Notes under the pieces: model-generated
Database searches by the model: none
Seen by the model: only the letters and a program-made list of their open reading frames with translations
What the model was told of the DNA's origin: nothing
Shown: positions 47,178-58,385 of the stretch, piece after piece
How positions within the stretch are numbered: position 1 is the stretch's first letter
How the letters are laid out: every line of letters starts with the position of its first letter
Source of the DNA: Halichondria panicea
Taxonomy: Eukaryota > Porifera > Demospongiae > Suberitida > Halichondriidae
Assembly (NCBI RefSeq): GCF_963675165.1
Contig: NC_087378.1
Location: 6,691,205 to 6,755,204, forward strand
Reading direction: 5' to 3'
Length of the DNA: 64,000 nucleotides
Program-made: the position numbers and the translations under genes

Positions 47178-50100
47178 ATGCGTGTTTTTGCTCTGCTTGT
47201 AGCCGTGTTTGCTGCTTCTGCAGTCGCTGGTCCAGAACCTATAGTGTTCTGGCATGGCATGGGTAAGTAAAGGACGATCAACAACCTCTAATAGTTGAGA
47301 ATTCATGATAAAATTCTGTCCCAACTTCAGGTGACAGTTGCTGCAATCCACTGAGCCTGGGGAAAATTGTCGATCAAGTGGTGAAAGAGGTGCCTGGTAT
47401 CTATGCCAAGTCAATTCAGATCGGACACGATATTGTAGAAGATACAATGAATGGTTTCTTCAAGAATGTCAACGAGCAGATTGACATGGTCTGTGCTAAC
47501 CTCACAGCTGACGCTAACCTCAAGGACGGATTCAATGTCATCGGATTCTCTCAGGGAGGACAGTTCTGGTAAGATGGTGTATATAATTAATTCTCATGTG
47601 CGTACAGCTAGGTAGAGGTCTTAGTGTGTAGAAATGTACTGTTATTTATCCCTCCTATCCTTATATGTAAACTACCCCCCCCCCCCACACATACACACAC
47701 AGGCGGGCAATTGTCCAGCGCTGCAAGACGGTCAAGGTGTTGAACCTTATCTCTGTGGGTGGTCAGCACCAGGGGGTCTTTGGGTTCCCAAAATGCCCTG
47801 GCAACAACTCTGACATATGTGAGGCAGTGCGCAGGTTGCTCAACATAGGAGTCTACGTTGCCCCTGTTCAAGACATGTGAGCGCTAGCTCTTATTGCTAC
47901 GGTGGTGACACATACCATAATTATATTGGGTTTTGAATGCAAGGTTCTTTCAATTAGTTTTCACGTAAATCGAAAGACACGCAAAAAGTAAGCATTCGCA
48001 TGCAATTTGCAATAGCTAGAAATGTGATCAGGCTTGTACAGCGTCATTCGCAATCAATTAACCTCGGATATGTAACCCAATATACTGTAGTTATTTTAGA
48101 ATATCGTATAGTGGGTAATTTCGTGGTTGAAATCCGGAACAAATATTAATCTGATCATTGACCACCTTTACCTGCAGTGCACGCAGCCACAAAATTATAA
48201 CCTTAATATTGCTCAACCACAACTGTTTTGACCCCCAGGAAATTATCCGCTATACAGTGATTGAAAAGTTTGCTCAGTTGCATTTTTTTAGTCAGTCGTG
48301 ATGTGCCCAGTATTTTCAAAGGGGTGGCTATTTTAAATCCTCAATCTCAATTTTAAGCATTCATTTTAACCTAATGTGGTGAACTAAGCCTAAACGGTGG
48401 GGTTTTTAAATTTGGTCTAGTAGTGTATTTTTGTCTAGAGGTGGTTAGAACCACCACCGACCAGTATACATTCATATCTGATGCATGTTGCTTGATGCTT
48501 ATACCGATTCACTCACCACACCCACCCACAGTCTAGTGCAGGCCGAGTACTGGCAGGACCCACTCGACATGAAGGAGTACAGATCCAAGAGTGTGTTCCT
48601 GGCTGACATCAACCAAGAAAATGTGAGTCTCCTCTAGTGTTGGTTATTATGCCTGGGTGCGCATGCGCAGCAAGGCATACGATAGTGTGTTTGTATGTGT
48701 GTCTGTGTGAGAGTAAGAGCTTCTATAGGCTTCTAATTACATTCAGGGTTCTGCCCAGAAATTTGAGAGGTGGTTAAAAATGATGGGGGCAAAGCCGCTT
48801 ATGCAGGGCAGGGGGTGTACGGGAAGGGGGACACAAATTTGAACATGCATGTGTTGTAAGACATGTAAGTATAAAAGTTGAAAAAAATATATGCGTTGTT
48901 GTTTACTTGCATCAGTACAGTATGGTGCTACTAAGATTTCTTTATTACAGTACTTGAAGCATTAACTATAGCCAGTTGCTCACTCTCCTAGCTTGTCTTT
49001 CCCTTAGGAGGTGGTCCAACTCCCTGTTTGAAGGCAGAATGTAACTAGCTAGCTACATGTAGCTGCAGTACTCCTCGAACTCAACAAAGCCATACTGCAG
49101 TCTATTAACTGTTCTGGTCATACGCAGTAAAGCTCAATTAATAGTTAGCTCTATATAAGGCACATCAAGACAGTAAAATCAGGTAGGCTTAGCTAGCTAG
49201 CTAGCATGTAGCAGTGGTCGGAAATTTTCCAGTGGATTTGCAAAATTTCTTTCTCTGAAGGCTGTTGCAGACTCTTCAGACCAAATCTGTTGATATAACT
49301 CTTAGTAGTTAGCTCTGCACTAGAACGTTAGCTTTTGGTAGCTGTAAGAGTGAGAAAAGAGCTGCAAAGCTGCACTGTTTCACGAGCTTACAGCCATAGA
49401 CTTTGAACTTTCAACATTCTTTTTATCAACGATCATGGTCGATCATTTCCCCTTAAAAAGTATTGTACATGTGTGTATTAATGGTAGTAGCTTCATGCCA
49501 TAAAGCTTTGGCGCCTCCACTGAGACATCAGCACCCACAGTGCTTTCATTAATGCACGATCCTTACCATATCGGTAGCCCTGTATTTATTCGTCTATATT
49601 ACCCATGTTTGAAGACACTTTTATGACCTATCAATTTCTCATTTTACGTTGCTTAATTATTATACACCTCCTCCCCTTGTAACTACATGTAAAGTACATC
49701 CCACACAATGTTAATACCCACATTGTCTCTCTCTGCTAACACACTCGCATACACTCGCAGACGTTTAACCAGGACTACAAGGATCGCTTTTCTCAAATCC
49801 GCAACTTTGTGATGGTCAAGTTTGCAAAAGACACAATGGTCCAGCCTAAGGATAGTGAGGTGGGAGAAATAGCAACAATTAAAACCAATCTCCTACTTGT
49901 AAATTACATAATTATAATGATTGTCTTGTTATGAGAATAATTATAGCACTAGAGGGCCGGCCTCACTTATACTAGAGTTGTGGTAACGGAATGGTGGCAA
50001 TTTGTCTCCCCTATCTACTGTGTTATCTATTGTGTGCAGTGGTTTGGCTTTTACAAGGAGGGCCAGGACAAGGACGTGTACTCAATGTACGAAAGCAGGA

Positions 50101-50734
50101 TTTGGAAAGAGGTATATATAATTATGTAATCTTACTACTTGAGCTGCCAATAATATTTGGGTATCATTTCAACTGTGCCCCCTATTAAGTTTTATTGAGT
50201 TACCTTAGAGCTGTAGGATTTGATGCGGGGTGCATTAAAAATATATTGTAGTTGGTGTCAATCCCAACAGGTGCTTAAATTGAGGTTGGGTAGCTGGCGT
50301 GTGGTTTCCCAGAGCAGGAACCAGTGGTTTTTGCTTGACAACAAACTGAGTACATCATCAGAATCTTCCCATCTCCTCTTGTTTAGACTATCTTTGAAGG
50401 TCTTGACTGCAGCAGCTGCAGCAGCTGCTTTGAGCTTGCCTATTACAGTTATCATGTTCATACCACCTTGGCACCTGTAATTTCCTGCATGAATATATAC
50501 AAATAAGTACACACATTCTGTACCTTTCCTCACTCATGCAAACTCTTATCAATCTCTACCCCTTACACACAGGACCTGCTTGGACTCCAGATACTAAACT
50601 CCACTGGCCGTATACACTTCATTGAGGCCCCGGGTGACCACTTGCAGTTCAGTCTGGAGTGGTTTGACGCGAACCTAATGCCGTTCATCAAGGTAGACAG
50701 CTCTCAAGGGACACTCCCCCTTAAAGTGAACTGA
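47178..50734 (+). CDS. PPT1: Palmitoyl-protein thioesterase 1
   Basis: Lysosomal alpha/beta-hydrolase that removes thioester-linked fatty acids from cysteines of proteins. Seven exons (47178-47262, 47331-47568, 47703-47876, 48532-48622, 49761-49859, 50040-50111, 50573-50734) keep frame for 306 aa, the same length as human PPT1. A signal peptide is visible ([18 protein letters not shown]). The triad is intact: Ser in GFSQGGQF, Asp in KFAKDTMV and His in GDHLQFS. The family-specific DSEWFGFY and the oxyanion WHGMGDSCC motif are present. N-glycosylation sequons occur (NLTAD, NNSD, NSTG). Introns 3 and 4 are enlarged by mobile elements of families A and E. Confidence 0.95.
48104..48258. mobile_element. 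MITE family A, copy 4 (PPT1 intron 3), degenerate
   Basis: Ends ATCGTATAGTGGGTAATTT and AAATTATCCGCTATACAGT. Shorter and more diverged than the other three copies, so probably the oldest insertion in the window. Confidence 0.65.
48646..49553 (+). mobile_element. Foldback element family E, copy 4 (PPT1 intron 4)
   Basis: Starts TGCCTGGGTGCGCATGCGCA and ends CTCCACTGAGACATCAGCACC with CACAGTGCTTTCATT. About 900 bp, with an extra, unrelated 400-bp-plus middle compared with the copy at 34029. Further insertions inside it are likely. Confidence 0.65.
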
Positions 50735-51884
50735 GCTAGCCGGCTGACTGTTGCTAGGATGTTGTTTTGTGTGTGTTCCCATGTGTACAATGAGTGCAAT
50801 GCTGTATTCATGTCCACTGTTATTATTCCCTGTATTCATGATAATCTCCTTAATAATTGCATTGAGTACCCGTATACTTGAAGCAAAGCGCCGTAAATTC
50901 TCAACGACAGGGGGCGTGGTTGGTCTATGAATATAATTAAAAGACCACGTTTACCACAGGGCTTGTAAATGCTACCAGCAATTCTACAAAATCTTGTATT
51001 GCTACAAGTACAAGGGGAGCTAGCTGGATACTAGCTGCTGAATTTTGAATTTATGGTCCTAGTCTAAGCTGTGTGCAGGTGCAGGTGAGTCTAATGCATT
51101 CACTTCTATATTGTAGATGTATGCTGCATTGCAATAAATTGCAGGGTAGATTTTTTTATACAATTGTTTGTGAAATCTAGTTTGGTTTTATAGCTAGCTT
51201 GTTTAATAGTCACAAGGCCTCAGCTTCCTACATGCCTATAACTAACAATAGCTTAAGAGTAGAGAAACCAGTGACTGAGTGGCTGCCTGTATGAGGCTAT
51301 GAATTTCTACTGGAGGTTTACGAGCACACTCCCCTTTTTTCAGCCATGCATGACTGGACATAGCTGTAGATATAATCCCTGCCGTGTAAGTGTACTTAAT
51401 TCTTTAACATAGCAGTGGATAGCTACACTAGCGGTTTGTCAGATCTTACAGCTTTACATTAGCTAATCGAGCCTTCTTGCTAAGTTACAAACAATACATT
51501 TTGTATATGCCAGTAGATAGTGTTACGATTGGGTGTCCAGATGGGATGGCATCATGTGTATATTGTTCTCACTTCTGTTCGAAGCTCAGCATGTTTAATG
51601 ACTGACTTCACCAGTTAGTTATGTCAATGGGTTCAGGATGTCCCCATGCAAACGTCAGCATCATGCTCTGTAATGTGATTTGTAATTACAATAATAATTG
51701 GTATTTGATAATGTACATAGCTATCATTCTGTTTAGTGTCACAACAATCACCTTGTTAAAATTTCTAATTCTACAGCTTCTTTGAATTCTCCGGATGAAC
51801 TGTTCACGGCTGTTAAGCACACCTGTCCCAAGCAACGATTCCACTACCTGTTTTATAATTAACTAAACACTTCTACTTGTTACC
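50735..51884. other. Spacer between PPT1 and XK-related 2
   Basis: 1.15 kb without a supported gene, rich in AT. It contains the PPT1 3' UTR and the XKR2 promoter. A donor-like GTGAGT around 51085 suggests XKR2 may have an untranslated upstream exon; no further feature was recognised. Confidence 0.4.
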
Positions 51885-54800
51885 ATGATAACATCGGGTG
51901 TAATAGAGATCAACTCAGTGGGCTCACAAGAAGACTCTCGTCCAATCGAACTCCCCTCTTTGGGTACGGACAATCACGGCTGTGGCTGGTCATGTTGGTA
52001 TCTCTTATCCTGGGTCATCTCTCTCGTACTGTACACCATTGAGTTCTTTGTGACCATCTGGGTGGCGTACACCTATGCGACTAGTGACATGTATATTCCA
52101 TTTGGGATCAGCCTGGCATACCTGGCTATACCGCAGGTGATACTAGTGACCCTCTCCCTCACCTGGTACTATAACCTGGACCGTTATCATCGGAAGAGAC
52201 GAGACAATGATCCACACAATATGGAGTTTATCGAGTATAGAAAGAAGTTTAGTCTGGGTGCGATTCTATGTCATGTGATGCTACTGGGGATGGTGTATCG
52301 GTGAGTGAGTGTTTGGTACCATGCATGTGGATGTTTACATGCCATGGAGTGGGTGTAAGTATTACAACTACTTTTCCCTAAATAGTCCAGAGTTTTGTCT
52401 GTGTGTTCACTATGCTAATCATTTGTTGCACCTGCTCAGCGCTTGCCTTACATGATGTGTTGATAGCTAATGTTTGCTGCAGGCAATAATTGAATCATTT
52501 TGGAGAGGTGGTTGTAAACAATACTAATGCAATAGACTACATGTATGTGAAGCCAGTCCAGAGTGAAGCCAGTCAGCTCGATGGTTGCCACTCAGCATTT
52601 TTCACACACAAATTAATAGCTTTTTCATTACCTTGTGGTGCGCTTGGTTAGCCTCATACCAACTCCATTTATAAAATGGTAGTAGTTTTAGTTCGAAGAT
52701 AATTTATCTGTTAAGGTCCTGTATTGTGTAAGGCGAGAATCACATTTGATACGTATAATATGTAGCATAATATCGTTCCCTTATAGATAGGGCCTATTTG
52801 TAGTGGAGTATTCTGGGTATGTGTGTATAATATCAGTTTGCAGAGATATTGTTCAGTCCAACAAAAAACATTCCCTTTTGAGTATGTGTTACCAAGTGCA
52901 GCTGCTCTGCACACCTACACATAATACAGCACTGAATGGCCCTGTATGGTATACTCGTACACAGAGTTCTTTCAGAGGGTAGGCAGTACAGCCATAGTTG
53001 CCAAGATGATATCTCCTTTATGTCTAGTTCGCTCCTTTTTGCACATTCTGTAAAGAACCCATGCCAGGTGATTATTGCAATTAGCTAAATTATCTCACAT
53101 AAATGTACATTTGTGGTTTGTACCCCCCTAGAGATACTAATCCAATTGAGGTCACCTTGTAACAGGGTTTGGCATGTCAGAACATCAACACAAGCAAAAA
53201 ACAAGCTATTTTTTTTCCAAACCGCCCCCTATGCATTTATGCAGCAGTGATCATAAAACTTACATGTCTGTTCTTGCATGTAGTCTGGCTGATTAGAACG
53301 CATCTATAAACTATACTGTTGTCAGTTGTTATGATAGTCCCCGTCTATGGCTGTAGGCAGGTTGATCCTGTAACTTGGCCCTTGAGGCAGTAGTGACGTT
53401 GCGACTTATATTATATGGTCGTATGATTATTATTGTCCTTGTTACATTTCATCTAGTGTATAACATTACATGCACTTGTAGTAGTATACTCCCAGCAATA
53501 CATGCCTACCCCCCTTGTAGCACTTGCTCAGATACATAAGTATACGCGGCATGATTGTAGTTGCTGTGTGGGTGAGCTGATGAACAAGTAAACATTGAAT
53601 TTTCTACAAAAGAATCCTTATTGACAACATTTTTTTGCTGGTGTTTGACTATTGTCTCTATCACTGCAGGTTTGCACAACTCGTTTATCTGGTCATGATT
53701 CGAAAGACAAAGAACATTCCGTATTTACGTCGTGACACCACCCTCCTCCGACTCATCCACACCCTACTAGTGTCCGCTCCTCTCTCAATTCTCCATCTAT
53801 ATGTGCTACTGCAATACGTGTCAGATTGTCTTGCACCTGATACCACGTGCCAAATCTTCAACTATCCCTCCATCTATGCTGCTTTCGGCTCCAGTCTTGC
53901 AACGTTGCTCTACAGTGTGCTAGCGTTTGCAACCAACGATCGATTGTCGGGTAAGAATCGACGAGTGATTTTTCCAGCTCACCTGATGCAGATACTGTGG
54001 TACGTGTGTGTCCTTGTATCAAGAATGCTCGCAATCACATTGTTTGCATACGCTTATGACTACTACATCTTTGCTTTCCTCGGAGGTCATTGGTTGGTGA
54101 TGTTTTTGTTTCTACTGGTTCAAAAAACGACATTTTGTGCTGACGTAATTCGAGAAACAGACTCTAACGTAACAATCAAAAGACGCTGGTGTTTGGAGAT
54201 TCCATTCGATTTTGTTGCAGCCACAATGTATATTTTTGCCTTCTTTGGTTTCAGGAGAGGAAACACTCGATACTGGGCAGCTTTCTATCATATTCTCACA
54301 TATGCTGAAATAGCCACAATGGGCGCTCTGTTCTTCATCAAATTCTCAAGTACAAATCACTTGTTTGTATTCTCACTGACTTCCCTCACAATCTCCGCTG
54401 GACTTTACCCAGTGGGCCTTCTCTTCATGTTATCCTATTACTTATTCTTCCATCCTAAAAAGACAGAGAACTGGTATTGGATGGGATTCCCAAAGTCAGC
54501 AGCTGGCCCTCGCAGAGAGAGTAGAAATATCGGTAATAGAGGATTCAGAAATCGAACCCCAGAAGGGAGGGTGGACATTAGTGGACCCACATTGGTGGCT
54601 CACAACGGCTTTATCCCACGAACAATGCTACCTGACGATGTACCGAGTTCCCCCGGAGACGAGGGTATGATGAACACTAACCCTGCCGATATAATTACCC
54701 AATCACAGAGGAGTTCTGAACAGCGGGAGGAGTGGGTGGTCCCACGATCAACTAGTACCGGCACAGGTCATGAATTTGTAAGCTCTCTCACAATGGTTAG

Positions 54801-56472
54801 TCCAAACTCCGCCGGACAGTCAACCATTGTTACTTCAGATGCACCACTCTATGTTGGCCACTCACTTGTCGGACCACCATCTGATTTCGATACTGGCGTC
54901 AGTTCTGGAGTTTTGCACATGCCTCAGGGCGAGATCAAGGGTGATACAGTTATAGACACTCCGTTGTTTGGGAACACACCCGACCCCATACAACAGTTAA
55001 GGTTAAAGGTGGATACCAGCGAACCTGGAACTCTTCGCTCCCTCACAGACACTGTGGATACAGGTATTGACTTGGGAGCAGACACGCCCCTTACACAAGA
55101 TCCTCAAGATAATAACGACTTCATAAACGGTGCTGAGTTTTATGGCAATAAAAATCGTGTAGATATGAACCTAGGACTTGACATCGATCTGCCCCAATTC
55201 AGTGACATTCCTGCAAAGAGGAACAGTTTTCTGGCCAAAAAGAGCCCATTAGAGACACACTATTTTCCCAGCAGTGAAAGTCATGATAGTCTAACTCCCA
55301 CGCTCCCTGCCCCCTCCTGGGGGTATCGATCTTCTGGCTCCAGCAAACCCCTTTTCGGTCAAAACAGCAGTGGGGAATCTGGAGAAGTCTACCAATCCAA
55401 AACGAAGAGCTCAGTCGCATCTGGTGGTCAACACCATGTACTGCCTCTGGCCGTGTCTACGCCTGAGAGAACCAGACGTACTGCACCCCGTTCTCCTAAG
55501 GGGGCTCGAGCATTCACAATTAGTTTGGGGGAGGAGAGAAAATCGCCGGTCCTGACCAGGAATCGTGCCACGTATTCAAATCACAAGACAGCTGAGCCTT
55601 ATCAACACCACCCCCCCACCAGACCGAGAGCTCCACGATCACCAAAGGGGGCAAGACGATTGCTAATAACACAACCAACCACTACAAAACCGAGACCTGA
55701 TCCCATCGAATTATCCACCAATCGACATTCATTCGTGAATCCAAAATCTCCAGAGAGATTACCTAGAAGTGTACTGAATTATCAGAGACAATCTACAACA
55801 GGGAGTGTGAGCGCTAAAACACCAGATGGACGACGCAGAAACAACGCAAAGCCTCAACTTGTCCAGAAATCTCACAGTGTCCACGTTACCACGAGATCCC
55901 CCGAGAGACATTCCAGGGGTGCTACTGGTTACAGACCTGAGAACTCCCAGCAGAGACACTCGCAGTATATACAGCAGCAGCAGGAGCAACGTTCTCGATG
56001 GGACAAGTGGGCGGCAGAACAGGAGGAGAAAAGGAGAAAAGCAAGCAGCGAGGTCAAGCCCAAAGTGGTGATAACTCAGAGTCACCCCTCAAAACAGCAG
56101 ACAGCAAATATTCCACGCAATATGTCCGTAGAATTTGACCATCTTGAGCCTTCAAACGAGCAGAACTCAACAGATGGGGCCTCTTCTATCGACCAATCAG
56201 CGTCAGTGGTCCCCCAGGGATATCCCAGGGCACCGCAGGGAGCACGAGGCAGTGACGTACCGAGACTTGGTTGGTCCCCCTCTCGAAGCGATAGAATCTC
56301 AGCCTCACCACAGAGAAGCATTCACAGTGCTAATGCACCTTTGTTACCACAGAACTCTAGTAACTTGAGTGCCTCGTATCAAGATGGTCATAGAATGTCT
56401 TCACATATTTCAGGTGGAGATTACAATAAGTTTTATGCCCCAACTCGTAGCATGCATCAGTCTGTTGTATGA
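51885..56472 (+). CDS. XK-related protein 2 with a long cytoplasmic tail
   Basis: Second XK-family membrane protein. Two coding exons (51885-52300, 53670-56472) keep frame for 1072 aa; XKR proteins are usually 350-650 aa. The N-terminal third holds the membrane domain: CWYLLSWVISLVLYTIEFFV, AYLAIPQVILVTLSLTWYY, then RFAQLVYLVM at the exon junction and LIHTLLVSAPLSILHLYVLL, similar in place to LESAPQFVLQLYI of XKR1. Hydrophobic segments continue to about residue 420. Some 630 residues of hydrophilic tail follow, rich in Ser, Pro, Arg and Gln. The motif APRSPKGAR is repeated twice and loosely a third time (RAPQGARG), and related SPER motifs also recur. The tail could carry proline-directed phosphorylation sites (inference). 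The 1.37-kb intron splits the membrane domain. Confidence 0.85.
52301..53669 (+). other. Large intron of XK-related 2
   Basis: 1.37 kb of AT-rich intron. Unlike the introns of MDC1 and DLGAP5-like, I saw none of the family A-E elements in it. Confidence 0.6.
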
Positions 56473-56600
56473 TGATTGTGTGTGTTTGTACAGTCATCGC
56501 TCAATAATTAATTACTGTATATATGTGTTCAATAAAAACGTTTGATGACATGATTATTAAATGTTCATGTGAATGACACAACACAACACACACAATTAGT
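56473..56600. terminator. Shared 3' spacer XKR2 / UBE2W
   Basis: 128 bp between convergent stops. It contains AATAAAAACG (56531), a poly(A) signal for XKR2 on the plus strand, and an ACACAACACACACA stretch. Confidence 0.6.
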
Positions 56601-57906
56601 TCAGACTTTATCATCTGTAAGGGAGGAATAAATTCGGTAAAGAGCATTCAAAAATACTTACCATGAAACACCCATCTGGTTCTCTTAGGATTTTTGGTAG
56701 CAAATCTAACATAGATTGTGTCATCGGGAGGACGGACCTGCAAAGCAAGCAAATTGCTATGGGTTATTCAACAGTCGTAGGCCACGTGAGTGAATCAATG
56801 GTACTTGAACCCAATTATACCCTCGCTTCGCTCGGAATAATAATGTAAAACAGAAACATGGATGATAGTATACAAAAATCACATAATATCACAAATACCA
56901 CCAGTCTACGTTGGTTGCTTATATATAATGATAAGCACACTCGCTCATTGTTCAATTGTGGAGCTGAGCCGAACAAGCAAACAATGTCTTTATAACATAC
57001 CTTCTTTGTACAGCTACTCAGCATGCTCTGTATGCTCAGACACACTGACATGACATTCATTGCTGGACTCCAGTCCTTGTCCAGAATAGAGAGACAGATG
57101 TGCCCATTGCTGTAGATGTGTGGGTGCACTGGAATCTGGTCCCCACAGAACGTTACCTGTGTGCGTGTGTGAGTCTATATACAATGTACAGGAAAAGGAA
57201 ACGGAATGGTGCACGTGGTGATGCTTTTACATTGCATCTGCAGTGGAGCATCAAAACTATCCGCTTTTCTCCCTTTAAACGAAACTATTTTTACTGGGTA
57301 ACATGCTCAAAATAAGAAAGATGTTTCCTCTATAGTTTCAGCAATTTAAAACACACCTATTCTGTGAGCCACGTGTAGTACTCCACTGACCACACCAGTT
57401 AAGCTTCCAAAGAGTATTTTATTGCTATACCGTGTAAGTGTGCTGGTTACAACTACTAGTATGTACATGTGGTTTATTAAGGCACTGCGTGACAGTGTAG
57501 AAATAGGCCACACCCATCTACAGCTTTGGCTTGTTAAGATAGCCTCGAATGAACCGCAGGGGAAAGCAGATGTTTATACTCGAGGGTACCTTCGTTTCCA
57601 ATCCCTTTTTATGGACTAGCAAATCACATCTTATGTACCTGAGGTGAATCGAAGGGATACTTTGAGCTAAACTTAAATTGCAGAGTAAAGTGCTCTCCCT
57701 CATACAATGTCCCATCGGCTCCAGTGATATGTATCCTCCATCTGAGGGTTTATAGTACACATTAATAGAGCTAGTGGTAGAGAGATATCTCATGGTACTC
57801 ACAGATCCACCTCATCCTGCATAGTTCCATCAGCTAGAACGATACCATCAGGTGCTCTCTTTGTCATTTCCTCATATTCTTTCTTCAATCGCTTCTGAAA
57901 GGCCAT
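56601..57906 (-). CDS. UBE2W: Ubiquitin-conjugating enzyme E2 W
   Basis: E2 of the UBE2W type, which attaches ubiquitin to protein N-termini rather than lysines. Exons on the minus strand give MAFQKRLKKEYEEM, then LWRIHITG...TLYEGEHFTLQFKF, FDSPQ-VTFCGDQIPVHPHIYS, NGHICLSILDKDWSPAMNV and RPPDDTIYVR. A final small exon codes for DDKV and the stop. The active Cys is in GHICLSIL. The E2 HPN motif reads HPH, as in UBE2W. About 150 aa, the normal size. The last intron (56640-56655 area) is short. It is flanked by a LINE copy starting 88 bp upstream of its ATG. Confidence 0.92.
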
Positions 57907-57993
57907 TCTTATTAAAACTTCGTATCGATGAATAACTATGTGGTAAGGGTCGACAAACTATATAATCATGTCCTGAACTCCACCCACTCTGAC

Positions 57994-58385
57994 TTTTTTT
58001 TTTTTTTTTTTCTTTAAAATTTTTTATGCAAAAAAGCATACAGGGTTTACAACAAATAGCGCTAGGCTAATAAAACGTTGTCTACGTACCTGGGAACGAA
58101 CAGACGAACAAGGCAGTAAAAAAAACAAAATGTTATAGGTTTGTTCAGACATATGTTCAGAGCATGCATGCAGTAACTACGGAGTGCAGGTATACAAACG
58201 GTGCAGGTGGTTTTTAAAAATAAGCGGGGTCTGTGCCGAGATAATTTCATCAGGCAAGGCATTCCAATGTTTGATGACATCTATGAAATATAAAAATTTG
58301 TGTGAATCTGTTGGTACAAACGGGGTGAAGAGTTGGACTGAGTTTGAACTTCTTGGAGATGGTTGTGGGTGGGGAGTGGAGGCTG
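57994..58385 (-). mobile_element. LINE 3'-end fragment
   Basis: Minus-strand fragment, about 390 bp. It codes for the last part of a non-LTR reverse transcriptase (SVQLFTPFVPTDSH...FIDVIKHWNALPDEII...FKNHLHRLY) and ends in a poly(A) (T-run 57994-58011) after the tail GCATAAAAAATTTTAAAG. The larger copy next door ends in the similar tail GCATTAAATTTTATAAAG followed by poly(A). So it is the same family, severely 5'-truncated. It lies in the 5' flank of UBE2W. Confidence 0.8.

Noticed and set aside
47178-50734. Loss of the catalytic Asp in PPT1 (MVQP against IVDP in human)
   Set aside because: Counting back from the His shows the triad Asp is the one in KDTMV, four residues earlier, and it is present.
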